Positions 17,403 through 28,259 of a stretch of 47,770 nt of DNA are shown here, one piece after another (within the stretch, counting starts at the first letter, position 1; each line of letters starts with the position of its first letter). The stretch covers positions 1 through 47,770 of the forward strand of contig DXCK01000131.1 in assembly GCA_019116045.1 (NCBI GenBank), given 5' to 3'. Position numbers and translations under genes: made by a program. Under the pieces are notes generated by a model. That model saw only the letters and a program-made list of their open reading frames with translations, did no database searches and was not told the origin of the DNA. The stretch is from Candidatus Bacteroides merdipullorum. Its GTDB lineage: Bacteria > Bacteroidota > Bacteroidia > Bacteroidales > Bacteroidaceae.

Positions 17403-19364
17403 TCAGGCCTGTTCGAGCGCCTCGGCGGCCTGCGTCCAGGCGTCCATGGCCTGGTCGAGCCGGGCTTTCAGGCGGCCGTGCCGCTCGTAGACGGTGGGGT
17501 CGGCTGCACCCTCGGGGGTGGCCATCTGCTGCTCCAGGGCGGCTATCTCGGCCTCGGTGCGGGCAATCTCGGCCTCGCAGTCGGCCACGGCTTTCTCCAG
17601 CTTCTTGCGCTGCTTCTTCTGCTCCTTCTGCTCCTCGTAGCTCAGGCGTGTGGTGGGCTTGTCGTCTGCGGCGGGTGCCGACGGGGCGGGTGCGGGGGCG
17701 GCGGGTTTGCCCGTGGCGGGGCGGAAGACGGAGTCGAGGCGGGCGGCGTCGGTCTCGGCGTTCTTGGCGCGGAGAAAGTCGTAGATGCCTCCGATGTGTT
17801 CGCGCACGCGGCCGCCGCCGAACTCGTAGACTTTCGTCACCAGACCGTCCAGGAAGTCGCGGTCGTGGCTTACGACGATGACGGTGCCTTCGAACGAGGC
17901 TATGGCCTCCTTCAGCACGTCCTTGGAGCGCATGTCCAGATGGTTGGTCGGCTCGTCCAGGATGAGGAAGTTGACCGGCTGCAGCAGTAGTTTAATCATG
18001 GCCAGGCGGGTGCGTTCGCCGCCGCTGAGGACGCGGACTTTCTTCTCCGAGGCTTCGCCGCCGAACATGAAGGCTCCCAGTATGTCGCGTATCTTCAGAC
18101 GGATGTCGCCGGTGGCCACGCGGTCGATGGTGTCGAACACAGTCAGGTCTTCGTCCAGCAGTTGCGCCTGATTCTGGGCGAAGTAGCCAATCTGGACGTT
18201 GTGGCCCAGGGTCAGGCGTCCCGTGTAGTCGGACACTTCACCCAAGATGCACTTCACCAAGGTCGATTTGCCCTCGCCGTTGCGGCCCACGAAGGCCACC
18301 TTCTCGCCGCGGCGGATGGTCATGTCCACGTGGCTGAACACCGTGTGCGCGCCGTATGCCTTGCCCACATCCTCGCAGGTGACGGGGAAATTGCCCGAAC
18401 GTGACGAGCAGGTGAACTTCAGCCTGAGCGTCGACGTGTCTTCTTCGTCCACCTCCACACGCTCCAGCTTCTCCAGTTGCTTGATGCGGCTCTGCACCTG
18501 CACGGCCTTGGTGGCCTTGTAGCGGAAACGCTCGATGAAGGCCTCCGTGTCCTCTATCTGCCGCTGCTGGTTCTCCCAGGCCCTGAGCTGCTGCTCCCTG
18601 CGTTCCTGGCGCAGCCGGACGAACTCGTCGTACTTCACCCGGTAGTCGTAGATGCGCCCGCAGGAGATTTCGATGGTGCGGGTGGTGACGTTGTTGAGGA
18701 AGGCACGGTCGTGGCTGACCAGGACGACGGCGTTGGCCCGTGTGGCCAGGAATTGCTCGAGCCACTGTATGGACTCGATGTCCAGGTGGTTGGTCGGCTC
18801 GTCCAGCAGGAGCACGTCGGGCCTGCGCAAGAGGAGCTTGGCCAGCTCAATCCTCATGCGCCATCCGCCGGAGAACTCGCTCGTCGGGCGGTCGAAGTCC
18901 GTGCGGGCAAAGCCCAGCCCCTGCAGCGTGCGCTCCGTCTCCGCCCGGTAGTTGTCGCCCCCCATCAGGTTGTAGCGGTCGCTTTCGTGGGTGAACTGCT
19001 CAATCAGCTTCTGGTACTCGGCCGACTCGTAGTCCGTACGCTCGGCCAGCTCTTGGTTCAGGCGCGCGATGCGCTCGCGCAGCTCGTGGATGTGTGCGAA
19101 AGCCAGTTCCGCCTCCTGCATCACCGTCCGCTCATCGCTCAGCACCATCACCTGGGGCAGATAGCCCACGGTGCACTCGCGCGGCACGCTCACCACGCCC
19201 GTCGTGGGCGGCTGCAGTCCGGCCAAAATCTTGAGCATGGTCGACTTGCCCGCCCCGTTCTTCCCCACCAGGGCGATGCGGTCCTTACGGTTGATGACAT
19301 AACTTACGTCCTCGAACAGCGGCGTGGCATTGAACTCTACCGAAAGATGTTCTACTGAAATCAT
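17403..19364 (-). CDS. ABC-F family ATPase
   Basis: 653 residues with two ABC domains in one chain and no membrane segment. Walker A motifs are GKNGAGKS (34-41) and GRNGEGKS (near 363); signature motifs are SGGWRMR (near 165) and LSGGERT (near 443); Walker B/LLDEPTNHLD appears in each half. A charged inter-domain linker rich in Arg/Glu/Gln follows the first half. The tail is an Ala/Pro linker and a coiled coil (about 575-650), as in Uup/YheS-type proteins. ABC-F proteins act on the ribosome rather than in transport; a housekeeping role is more likely than antibiotic resistance, which is inference. Divergent from trpS, with closely spaced opposing promoters. Confidence 0.95.
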   Translation of the reverse strand: MISVEHLSVEFNATPLFEDVSYVINRKDRIALVGKNGAGKSTMLKILAGLQPPTTGVVSVPRECTVGYLPQVMVLSDERTVMQEAELAFAHIHELRERIARLNQELAERTDYESAEYQKLIEQFTHESDRYNLMGGDNYRAETERTLQGLGFARTDFDRPTSEFSGGWRMRIELAKLLLRRPDVLLLDEPTNHLDIESIQWLEQFLATRANAVVLVSHDRAFLNNVTTRTIEISCGRIYDYRVKYDEFVRLRQERREQQLRAWENQQRQIEDTEAFIERFRYKATKAVQVQSRIKQLEKLERVEVDEEDTSTLRLKFTCSSRSGNFPVTCEDVGKAYGAHTVFSHVDMTIRRGEKVAFVGRNGEGKSTLVKCILGEVSDYTGRLTLGHNVQIGYFAQNQAQLLDEDLTVFDTIDRVATGDIRLKIRDILGAFMFGGEASEKKVRVLSGGERTRLAMIKLLLQPVNFLILDEPTNHLDMRSKDVLKEAIASFEGTVIVVSHDRDFLDGLVTKVYEFGGGRVREHIGGIYDFLRAKNAETDAARLDSVFRPATGKPAAPAPAPSAPAADDKPTTRLSYEEQKEQKKQRKKLEKAVADCEAEIARTEAEIAALEQQMATPEGAADPTVYERHGRLKARLDQAMDAWTQAAEALEQA

Positions 19365-19381
19365 ACTTCTGCTTCACTTAA

Positions 19382-20578
<1,197 letters not shown>

Positions 20579-20594
20579 CCGTACGTAAGGACAC

Positions 20595-20705
20595 GGCACG
20601 CAGATGACACAGACTGGGCAGACAACCGCGGATATCTTTGACTATAAGTCAACGGAATAATATACATGCTGCGGTCATCTGCCCAGTCTGTGTCATCTGC
20701 GTGCC
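20595..20705. repeat. Long inverted repeat between trpS and mutL
   Basis: 35-base arms (20595-20629 and 20671-20705) with 2 mismatches, separated by 41 bases that contain a smaller TTGACT/AGTCAA dyad. The outer end reads GGCACGCAGATGACACAGAC. It resembles the ends of the GxxExxY cassette at 44694 (ACGCAAATTACACAAATT). It could act as a bidirectional terminator or be a small non-autonomous element. Confidence 0.85.
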
Positions 20706-20721
20706 CTATCACCCTTTCGGT

Positions 20722-22548
20722 TCAAGCGAACCGGCGTTCAATCTCCTCCTCCTTCACCGTGACCAGCACCGTCCGTCCGTCGGGCGTCACCCCCGGACTC
20801 TGGCAGGCAAAGAGACTATCCACCAAGTTGGCCATCTCCTCCTCACTCAGCACCTGGCCATACACAATGGCCGCCGAACGCGCCAAAGTCAGAGCCAAGA
20901 CAGCCTGCACCTCCTCGCGCACGTCGCCCCCCTTCTCCTTGGCCGTATGCACCATGTTCCTGATTAGCTCCACCGGACTCAGGCCCTCGATGCCCTCCGG
21001 CACCCCGTTGATGGCATAGCTCCCCCCGCCCAGTGGCGAGAGGTCGAAGCCCACGGCCGTCAGGTCGTCCGTCAGCGTGTCCAGCACCGCCGCCTCCGAC
21101 GCCGGCAGCTCCAGCACCTCGGGGAAGAGCACCCCCTGAGCCACGCCGCGACGGGTTCTTATCTGCTCCATATAGCGGTCAAAAAGCACCCGCACGTGTG
21201 CCCGGTGCTGGTCTATCAACATCAAGCCCGACTTCACGGATGTCAGGATGAAACGCCCCTTCAACTGAAAGTGCTTGCCGCCTTTCTCCACAGGCACCTC
21301 CTCCGTGTGCAGGCCCAAGGCCAACTCTTCCTCGTCCGGCAGCTCCTCCGGCTCGTTCATCTTGCTGGCCCGCGGTATGCCCGCATACAAGGCCTCCCAG
21401 TCGGCAGTGGCCGTACGCTGAGAGCGCTGCCCCCCCGACTGGCGGAAGGGGTCGAACTGCGCATCGTAGTGCACCTGCGGTGCCCCCGACGGTGCCGACG
21501 ACTCAAACGCGGGCAGGTCCGGCATGTCCTCCGTATCGAAGTCGATGGACGGAATGGCGCTGAACTTGCCCAGCGACTCCTTCACCGCCGCCGACAAGAT
21601 TTGCCAGATGGCCTGCTCGTTCTCGAACTTTATCTCCGTCTTCGTCGGGTGTATGTTCACATCAATATGGGCAGGGTCCACCTCGAAGTAGACGAAGTAC
21701 GACACCTGCTCGCCAGCCGGAATCAGGTGCTCGTACGCATCCATCACGGCCTTGTGGAAATACGGATGCCGCATGTACCGCCCGTTGACGAAGAAGTACT
21801 GGTGCGCCCCTTTCTTGCGGGCCGTCTCAGGCTTGGCCACGAAGCCGCTTATCTTGACCAGCGTCGTGTCCACCTCCAGTGTGAGCAACTGCGCGTTCAT
21901 CTTCTTGCCGAACACCGCCATCACCCGCTGACGCAACGGCATGGCAGGCAGGTTGAACAGCTCTGCGTCGTTGTGATAGAGGTAGAAAGACACGTCCGGA
22001 TGCACCAGCGCAATCCGTTCGAACTCGGCCAGTATGTTACTGAGCTCCGTCGAGTTAGCCTTAAGGAACTTCCGCCGCGCAGGCACGTTGAAGAAGAGGT
22101 TCTTCACCAGGAAGTTGCTCCCCTTCGGACACGAGACCGGCTCCTGGCTCTCCACCTTCGACCCGGCCAGCACCAGACGGGTGCCCAGCTCGTCGTCGGG
22201 CCGGCGCGTCTTCAGCTCCACCTCGGCCACCGCCGCAATCGAAGCCAGCGCCTCGCCCCGGAAGCCCATGGTGTGTAAGGAAAACAAATCGGCCGCTTCG
22301 CGTATCTTCGACGTAGCGTGCCGCTCGAAAGACAGGCGGGCATCTGTCTCCGACATACCCTTCCCGTCGTCTATCACCTGAATAGAAGTCTTGCCGGCAT
22401 CAGCCACCAGCACATGTATCTCGCGGGCTTCAGCGTCGATGGCATTCTCCACCAACTCTTTGACAACCGAAGCCGGGCGTTGTATGACCTCCCCGGCAGC
22501 AATCTGATTGGCCACCGAGTCGGGCAGCAAATGAATGATATCGCTCAT
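20722..22548 (-). CDS. mutL: DNA mismatch repair protein MutL
   Basis: 608 residues. The N-terminal GHKL ATPase has motif [11 protein letters not shown] (Asn and Asp in place), motif II DDGKGM, and [13 protein letters not shown] transducer domain follows, then a variable linker (about 335-420) and a C-terminal dimerisation domain. The endonuclease metal motif is not canonical: [13 protein letters not shown] appears where DQHAxxER is expected, and the final block reads [11 protein letters not shown] rather than CPHGR. The protein is therefore probably not a standard MutL endonuclease. It is the last gene of the minus-strand run that starts at 28259, 29 bases after the small membrane protein. 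Confidence 0.95.
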   Translation of the reverse strand: MSDIIHLLPDSVANQIAAGEVIQRPASVVKELVENAIDAEAREIHVLVADAGKTSIQVIDDGKGMSETDARLSFERHATSKIREAADLFSLHTMGFRGEALASIAAVAEVELKTRRPDDELGTRLVLAGSKVESQEPVSCPKGSNFLVKNLFFNVPARRKFLKANSTELSNILAEFERIALVHPDVSFYLYHNDAELFNLPAMPLRQRVMAVFGKKMNAQLLTLEVDTTLVKISGFVAKPETARKKGAHQYFFVNGRYMRHPYFHKAVMDAYEHLIPAGEQVSYFVYFEVDPAHIDVNIHPTKTEIKFENEQAIWQILSAAVKESLGKFSAIPSIDFDTEDMPDLPAFESSAPSGAPQVHYDAQFDPFRQSGGQRSQRTATADWEALYAGIPRASKMNEPEELPDEEELALGLHTEEVPVEKGGKHFQLKGRFILTSVKSGLMLIDQHRAHVRVLFDRYMEQIRTRRGVAQGVLFPEVLELPASEAAVLDTLTDDLTAVGFDLSPLGGGSYAINGVPEGIEGLSPVELIRNMVHTAKEKGGDVREEVQAVLALTLARSAAIVYGQVLSEEEMANLVDSLFACQSPGVTPDGRTVLVTVKEEEIERRFA

Positions 22549-22577
22549 ATTGATCTCCTATGTTTTTACTCTGTTAT

Positions 22578-22868
22578 TTACATCAATCCCCCATCCAAGG
22601 CATACCACAGACAGGCCAACAGGCCAATGAGAAACAAGAGGACAGCCACAGGCCACGGACGACGGCCGCCCTGCCTGCTCCGCCTCAGATGGGTGGTACG
22701 ACCGAGGAACTTGCCACGTATGTCTTCAGGCGCCACTGGCCTTCCTGCATCCAAACCCAACTCCCGCCGGGCATCCCGCACCATCTGCTCCTTCCTTTCC
22801 TTCCACTCGTCCGCGTAGATATAGGGATGGTGGAAGCGGCGCGGCTTTCTCGTTGCAAACAGCCCCAT
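22578..22868 (-). CDS. Small membrane protein of unknown function
   Basis: 96 residues from ATG 22868 (MGLFATRKPRRFHHPYIY). A GTG at 22880 would add 4 residues and overlap the previous stop codon. The N-terminal 75 residues are very basic (DEWKERKEQMVRDARREL; THLRRSRQGGRR) and one membrane segment (PVAVLLFLIGLLACLWYAL) follows near the C-terminus. It lies between the OstA-like gene (gap 8) and mutL (gap 29), so it is co-transcribed with both. I do not recognise the family beyond a conserved-hypothetical look; no function assigned. Confidence 0.8.
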   Translation of the reverse strand: MGLFATRKPRRFHHPYIYADEWKERKEQMVRDARRELGLDAGRPVAPEDIRGKFLGRTTHLRRSRQGGRRPWPVAVLLFLIGLLACLWYALDGGLM

Positions 22869-22876
22869 GGGCAACC

Positions 22877-24544
22877 TCACTTCTTCTGCCGCTCGATGTG
22901 CATCTCGCGCGGCGAGAGCACCGGTCCACGACTTGAGTTCTTCAACACCTGGTCGGCCCGCTTGCCCCTCCAGTTAAAGATGTCTTCCTTGTTCAACGGA
23001 CGCACATAGTCGAACCACACGAAAGACGGCAGTCGCGACTTGTCTGGCGGAATCTGATCCATGGGATACATCGTACCCGAAGCTTTCCCTATGAACGAGC
23101 CACGCTCCATGCGCCTCTCCTTCAGAAACATGCGCAAGAAGCCACCCTCCGTGTAGTCCATGCCTATCATCGTCGAGTCCTTCTCGTCTACGGGATAATA
23201 GACCACCAGTACATTGCCGTTAACGTCTACCTGGCGCATCTCGCCATTCCGGAAATAGGCCATCATCTCCTTGCCGGATACTTGGTTGTAGTGCACGCTG
23301 TCCATCTGTTCCACGGCCAAAGTCTGGTTGATGATATGCGCCCAGTCGATAGTGCTGTCATTCATATAGACCTTGACCACTTCGCCAAGCAACTGTTGGT
23401 TCCCGCTCCACAAAATAGGGTCGCGGTACATCGTCATGCAGGAATCTTTGGAGTTGTAGACCAGCGAGTCGCACACAGCCTGCACGTTCGTGCGATAGGC
23501 ACGCACCTTGTAGTAGGCACGCGTCTCGCGCCACATCGAATCGGTATTCAGGTTATACGTCACCAGCCTCAACGTGTCGGCATGCATGAAGAGGCTGTCC
23601 CCTTGCGAATAATCCACAGCTACGGCACGTTGCGTAGCCACCGCATTGCCGGTCAGTTCGTTGTAGAAACAGTAGTCACCCGTCAGCATGTTGCGGTTCA
23701 ACGTGTCGTTCAACTGTACATTGTCAAACGCCTCCCCGTAACCGGCCAGGCGGTCGTAGAAAAGGCTATCGCCCGTCAGCTTACGTGCCCCGTTGGTCAG
23801 TACCGAGCGGTCCAGGAGTTCTGCCTGCTCGGTAGTAGTGTTATACACGCCGCGCTCGGAATAGATGTGATTGTTGTCGCTCACGATGTCAGACGGGCCC
23901 AGGATGGTTGCCACTTTTGTCAGAGTGCTATACTTCAGTGTATCCGAAGTCAGCACGAAACGTGGGTTCACCAATTCTACGTCGTGGTTAAAGACCGCCA
24001 ACTTGGTGGCCGGGCTGTATTCTCCCCACCAGGAATTGAGCACATTGACTGAATCGGCCAGCGTCCCCCCTTCGAAATAATATCCCAGGTTCCGCACGCG
24101 GTCGTAGTCCAGACTGTCGGTTTCCAACACGGTCTCGCGGTTAATCATACGCACGTTTTCACGCAACATAGCCAGTTGGGACATGCCGTCGTAATACAGG
24201 TAATCGCTGTATATAAATAAGGTGTCTCCCTGTTCCATGCGCACGTTGCCAAAAGCTTCCACCGAGTTGATTTTCTCGAATATCAAGGCACTGTCACACC
24301 ACATGTACATACTGTCGTGGCGCAAATATACCGAGCCAATCAGCACTTGCACGTCAGGACGCATTTCTTTATCGGCCACGGCAGAATCAGCATAAAGCAA
24401 GTCCACGCGCGTTTTTTTCTTCTCCGGCTGTCCGTTCTGTGGCTCTTGGGCACTGAGCCAGACTATGCCAAACAGGCACAGAATCCCCACCCAGAAGAAT
24501 CTGTGCCTGTTTGCGCCAGCGATTCTCTTGTCATTCTGTCGCAT
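22877..24544 (-). CDS. OstA/LptA-like outer-membrane biogenesis protein
   Basis: 555 residues with an N-terminal signal (FFWVGILCLFGIVWLSAQ). The first ~200 residues are an OstA-like beta-jellyroll with repeated motifs such as DALIF-, NVRMEQGDTLF and YDRVRNLGYYFEGGTLADS; later segments repeat the pattern (LTGDSLFYDRLAGYGEA). LptA/OstA proteins form the periplasmic bridge that carries lipopolysaccharide to the outer membrane; this long form is common in Bacteroidetes. It directly follows the SurA-like gene (gap 9) in one operon, which fits outer-membrane assembly. Confidence 0.88.
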   Translation of the reverse strand: MRQNDKRIAGANRHRFFWVGILCLFGIVWLSAQEPQNGQPEKKKTRVDLLYADSAVADKEMRPDVQVLIGSVYLRHDSMYMWCDSALIFEKINSVEAFGNVRMEQGDTLFIYSDYLYYDGMSQLAMLRENVRMINRETVLETDSLDYDRVRNLGYYFEGGTLADSVNVLNSWWGEYSPATKLAVFNHDVELVNPRFVLTSDTLKYSTLTKVATILGPSDIVSDNNHIYSERGVYNTTTEQAELLDRSVLTNGARKLTGDSLFYDRLAGYGEAFDNVQLNDTLNRNMLTGDYCFYNELTGNAVATQRAVAVDYSQGDSLFMHADTLRLVTYNLNTDSMWRETRAYYKVRAYRTNVQAVCDSLVYNSKDSCMTMYRDPILWSGNQQLLGEVVKVYMNDSTIDWAHIINQTLAVEQMDSVHYNQVSGKEMMAYFRNGEMRQVDVNGNVLVVYYPVDEKDSTMIGMDYTEGGFLRMFLKERRMERGSFIGKASGTMYPMDQIPPDKSRLPSFVWFDYVRPLNKEDIFNWRGKRADQVLKNSSRGPVLSPREMHIERQKK

Positions 24545-24553
24545 ATCGTCGCA

Positions 24554-25915
24554 TTATTCCTTGACCCATCCCGGATATTTGAAGTTGCAGTTGTGTTTCC
24601 AACTGTCTTTGATGCGGACATAGGTTGTTTTCTGTTTTTCGCGTATCCATTTGTCCAACACCTCGGCACGGCGTTTTTCCAAGACGATGTCTTTCAGCCG
24701 CTGGTAGTCCTCAGAGATGGTTGCCTTGTGTCCGTTCACCCTGCTTTTCAGCTTGACGATGACACAAACCTCTTTGCCGGTGTTCTGGGGAATCATGGTG
24801 AAGGCTTCCGATATTTCTCCGACATTCATCTTATCTACCACTTTGGCAATCTCGGGGGGAAGCTCTTGCATCTCGAAACGGGAAGTGTTGGTGTAGGGAT
24901 TGGGCAAGAGGCCGTGGTTGTTGCGCGTATCCTTGTCGTCAGAAAGCACTGTGGCGGCGTCTTCGAAACTGAACTTCTCGTTGCGGATATCGTCGGCAAT
25001 CGAGTCCAGACGTGCCATGCCAGCCGTCAACGCCGAATCAGGTACATGCGGCTTCAGCAAGATGTGGCGCACCCGAATCCTGTCGCCGCGTTTTTCCAGC
25101 AGTTGGATGATGTGGAATCCATACTCCGATTCCACGATCTTGGATATTTTATCGGGCGACTGGAGGTTAAAGGCCACGTTGGCAAAAGCGGGATCCAGTT
25201 GTCCTCGTCCCATGAAAGGCATTTCGCCACCATTAATGGCCGTGGCACGGTCTTCGGAATACATGCGCGCCAACGTCGAGAAACTTGTTTCGCCCTTGTT
25301 TATGCGGTCGGTGAACTCACGCAGGCGGGCTTTGACGGCTTCCACCTCTTCGATGGGAACACGCGGCTGCTGGGTGATGATTTGCACTTCGACCTGCGTA
25401 GGCACGTAAGGAATACTGTCGGGAGGAAGGTTCTGAAAGTAGCGTCGCACCTCGGCAGGCGTCACTTTGACTTCGCCTACCAGTTTCTGCTGCATCTGCT
25501 GCACGCGCAATCCGTCGCGCACGTTCTCGCGCAAGGTTTCACGAATCTGGCTGGAAGTTTTATTGAAGTATTCCTCCATCTTCTCACGCGAACCGATATT
25601 GGCAATAAACTGGTTGGTCTGCATGTCCACCTGTCGAATGACATCGCTCTCCGAAACTTCGATACTGTCCAGCTCCGCTTGGTGAAGGAAAAGCTTTTGG
25701 ACGGCAATCTCCTCGGGAATCACACAATAGGGGTCTCCATCGAAACGACGTTCCTGATAGAGTGCATTCAGGCGCGCCTCCTCTACCTCAGATTTCAGGA
25801 TGGCTTCATCTCCCACAACCCAGACCACTTCGTCCACCACGTTGTCTTGTGCAGAGAGAGTCTGGCCCAGGCAGAGCAGCAACATCATACATAAAACTGT
25901 TGTTTTCATTTTCAT
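24554..25915 (-). CDS. SurA-like periplasmic peptidyl-prolyl isomerase/chaperone
   Basis: 453 residues from ATG 25915, chosen because it starts a clean signal peptide (MKMKTTVLCMMLLLCLGQTL, cleaved after SAQ). It is 4 bases past the previous stop. A SurA_N domain (DEVVWVVGDEAILKSEVEEA) is followed by two parvulin units. The first has the signature GGEMPFMGRGQLDPAF and ESEYGFHIIQLLEKR; the second starts VRHILLKPHVPDSA and ends EVCVIVKLKSR. SurA chaperones unfolded outer-membrane proteins. Operon partners are two further PPIase-like proteins upstream and OstA downstream. Confidence 0.93.
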   Translation of the reverse strand: MKMKTTVLCMMLLLCLGQTLSAQDNVVDEVVWVVGDEAILKSEVEEARLNALYQERRFDGDPYCVIPEEIAVQKLFLHQAELDSIEVSESDVIRQVDMQTNQFIANIGSREKMEEYFNKTSSQIRETLRENVRDGLRVQQMQQKLVGEVKVTPAEVRRYFQNLPPDSIPYVPTQVEVQIITQQPRVPIEEVEAVKARLREFTDRINKGETSFSTLARMYSEDRATAINGGEMPFMGRGQLDPAFANVAFNLQSPDKISKIVESEYGFHIIQLLEKRGDRIRVRHILLKPHVPDSALTAGMARLDSIADDIRNEKFSFEDAATVLSDDKDTRNNHGLLPNPYTNTSRFEMQELPPEIAKVVDKMNVGEISEAFTMIPQNTGKEVCVIVKLKSRVNGHKATISEDYQRLKDIVLEKRRAEVLDKWIREKQKTTYVRIKDSWKHNCNFKYPGWVKE

Positions 25916-25919
25916 TATA

Positions 25920-26804
25920 CTAATAGTATTTAATTTCGTTCTTTTCTTGCGCACGGCGGTAAAGCCCCTCACGCACCTGGCGGATGTAGTCAGTCTGGCG
26001 AATGTTCAGCAGCATGTCTTTAGCTTGTGAACGCGCCATTTCGTAGGGCTCTTCTTGCCCGATGTCGCGATAGTCGGTCACGTGCAGGAAGTAGCAGAAC
26101 GCCGAGTCTTGCACTTCCACGTGCCAATCTTTCCGCCAGTCTCTTTCAGCATCAATCGTGGCCGGCATCCAGCCCAGCACTTCGGACAGAGTGCGCCATT
26201 TGTCATAGAAGTATTCGTACTTCACGGCGTTACGCAGGCTGTACTTCTCCAGATGCTCTACGGCTTCATGGTCGTCAGAGCGATACCAGCGACGGACGTC
26301 GGCCAGCCTCGGTGCTCCCAACGGCACTTTAATGAAGAGCCCCTTTATCAGCGGGCGATCGACTTTAAACAAGTCTGCATGCTGCCGGTAGTAGGCTTCT
26401 ATCTCTGTTTCGGTAATGTCGCCGGACAGTTTCTCGCCAATCAACGCCTGCTGGTAGGCATTCATGATAAGCGTTTTCCGATAGGCGGCCACCCTTTGTT
26501 CCAGCGCTTCGTTGTCGGGGATATTTTCCAGTGCCTTAGCGTAAAAGAGCTGTTCTTCCACCCAGTTCTGCAAATAACGCTCGACGAAGAGCAGACTGTC
26601 GTCAGCCGACAGGCCGACCGGAAGGACGGCCTGCAAGTCTTCGCGATACAAGAAGTGTCCTTCCACTTCGAGCAGCGGCGTCTTTCCCTTGTGGTCGACA
26701 AACGTGGTACATGCCAGGCAGCACAGGACCATTCCCGCCATCCCGGCAAGAAGGTTCAGCGGCTTCCTGCAACTCTTGTTTCGGATGTATGACAATAGAC
26801 TCAT
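25920..26804 (-). CDS. SurA/PpiD-like lipoprotein without a clear parvulin domain
   Basis: 294 residues with a lipoprotein signal (lipobox LACT, Cys near 32). A SurA_N-like helical part (ALEQRVAAYRKTLIMNAYQQAL) carries ITETEIEAYYRQHADLFKVD, which is typical before parvulin domains. The parvulin signature (GGxLG..., FGYHII) is not visible, so this is probably a chaperone or degenerate isomerase anchored to a membrane. It is the middle member of three consecutive family genes, 42 bases after the first and 4 bases before the third. Confidence 0.85.
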   Translation of the reverse strand: MSLLSYIRNKSCRKPLNLLAGMAGMVLCCLACTTFVDHKGKTPLLEVEGHFLYREDLQAVLPVGLSADDSLLFVERYLQNWVEEQLFYAKALENIPDNEALEQRVAAYRKTLIMNAYQQALIGEKLSGDITETEIEAYYRQHADLFKVDRPLIKGLFIKVPLGAPRLADVRRWYRSDDHEAVEHLEKYSLRNAVKYEYFYDKWRTLSEVLGWMPATIDAERDWRKDWHVEVQDSAFCYFLHVTDYRDIGQEEPYEMARSQAKDMLLNIRQTDYIRQVREGLYRRAQEKNEIKYY

Positions 26805-26846
26805 CTTCTTTATAAGGCTACGAAGATACGGCTTTAATCGGTTGCC

Positions 26847-28259
26847 TCATTGCTTATTAACTGTTTTTAAAACCTCTTGGTTTATTTCAACCTTCGAAGC
26901 TGAGCGCAACGAGCGTATCCAATGTTCCTCTTGGTCAGCCCGATAGTCGGTCAAAAGGGCTTCGGAGATTTCCCGATAGTCATCCGGGCCTTTCAGCTTC
27001 TGCCCCACCAAGACAACGTGCGGATAGTCGGCAGACTGGGGTGCCTTGCCACGACGGAAGATACGCTCGTCCACGTAAGGATTCTGTCCGGGGATGAACG
27101 TGCCTTGTTCGGCCTCTACCTGTACTTCCTCGTTGTTGAACAACAAACGAATGGCGTCTTGCCAATCGGCAGGCGGCAGTTGCTTCAGCATCTTGCGCAC
27201 ACGTTTGGCAACGCGGCGCCCCGTACAACGCAGCACAATGCCCCGGAAACGCGGAGTGTCCCAATGATAGCGCGTGCGGTGGCGCTCGAAGTAAGCAGCC
27301 AGTTCGGCCTCGGGCACTTCCTGTCCCAGCGTACGGCGGGCGACGGCACGAGCCAACAGCGTGTCGCGATGGAGTTGCACCGCCAGTCGGAAAGCCGGTA
27401 CACGGTGCTCCAAGCTGTCATATTCGGCAAACAGAATCGTCCGGACCTGTTCGTCGGATAAGGGGGAACGGTCTTTCGGGAAGCCATAAACCTGACGGAG
27501 ATTTTCGGCCAGAGCGCGGGCGGCCTCGTCGACACACTGCGGGCAGGCACGCAACAAAGAGTCGCGGACAGAGGCGAAAGAGGGTACCTCTACCCGCTCC
27601 AGCACCTGCACGATGTGCAATCCGCGAGGCGTGAAAAACGGCTGCGAACATTCACCAGGGCGCAACACCGACAACGTGTCTTCCATCTCTGCACTGGTCT
27701 GGATGCCATACAACCAATGTACCGACCGGTCATCGGAAAAGCGTTCCACCAGCATATCGAACGCCCCCAGCCCCTGACGCTTCAGAACGTCATAAACAGA
27801 GTCCATCTGCGCAACGGCTTCCCGCAAAGACGTATACGTCACGTTCTGAGGCAAATATCTGTATATCTGCCTCATGCGGATGTGGGGACCCAACCGTTGC
27901 AGGTGCTTGTAGCGCCGGAGCAAGGCTTGTGACAAGGCGGCCGAATCTGTCAGATAAACGCGCGACAAGTTGGCACGATAGCACGCCACCTCGTCACAGA
28001 CCTTTCTGGCAGTGTCCAGCCCCATCGCCTCAGCAGCCTGCACCTTCAAACGGAAGTCGGCATACAAACGGGCCAGCCGCCCCAACGAATCCCGGGACAG
28101 CCCGTCCGCCCCCGTCCGACGGACGAAATACTCAAACTCCGAACGTGGCACCGCGCGGTTACCCACGCGCATCAGCACAGGGTCTTCGCCGGCAAACAAG
28201 GCCAGGAAGGGACACAAACAAAGCAACAGACAGAAATGTTTCAACGTCATTCTATTCAT
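26847..28259 (-). CDS. PpiD/SurA-like peptidyl-prolyl isomerase
   Basis: 470 residues with a signal peptide (LCLCPFLALFAGED). It has a PPIC-type N-terminal helical region (VPRSEFEYFVRRTG), then a parvulin-like unit with SDDRSVHWLYGIQTSAEME and FFTPRGLHIVQVLER. The usual GGDLG is replaced by a less conserved stretch, so activity is uncertain. A second, more divergent unit follows near 300-430. First gene of the envelope operon; a box one mismatch from the -7 consensus (TGGCTTTG on the minus strand, 28294-28287) lies 28 bases upstream. Confidence 0.87.
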   Translation of the reverse strand: MNRMTLKHFCLLLCLCPFLALFAGEDPVLMRVGNRAVPRSEFEYFVRRTGADGLSRDSLGRLARLYADFRLKVQAAEAMGLDTARKVCDEVACYRANLSRVYLTDSAALSQALLRRYKHLQRLGPHIRMRQIYRYLPQNVTYTSLREAVAQMDSVYDVLKRQGLGAFDMLVERFSDDRSVHWLYGIQTSAEMEDTLSVLRPGECSQPFFTPRGLHIVQVLERVEVPSFASVRDSLLRACPQCVDEAARALAENLRQVYGFPKDRSPLSDEQVRTILFAEYDSLEHRVPAFRLAVQLHRDTLLARAVARRTLGQEVPEAELAAYFERHRTRYHWDTPRFRGIVLRCTGRRVAKRVRKMLKQLPPADWQDAIRLLFNNEEVQVEAEQGTFIPGQNPYVDERIFRRGKAPQSADYPHVVLVGQKLKGPDDYREISEALLTDYRADQEEHWIRSLRSASKVEINQEVLKTVNKQ

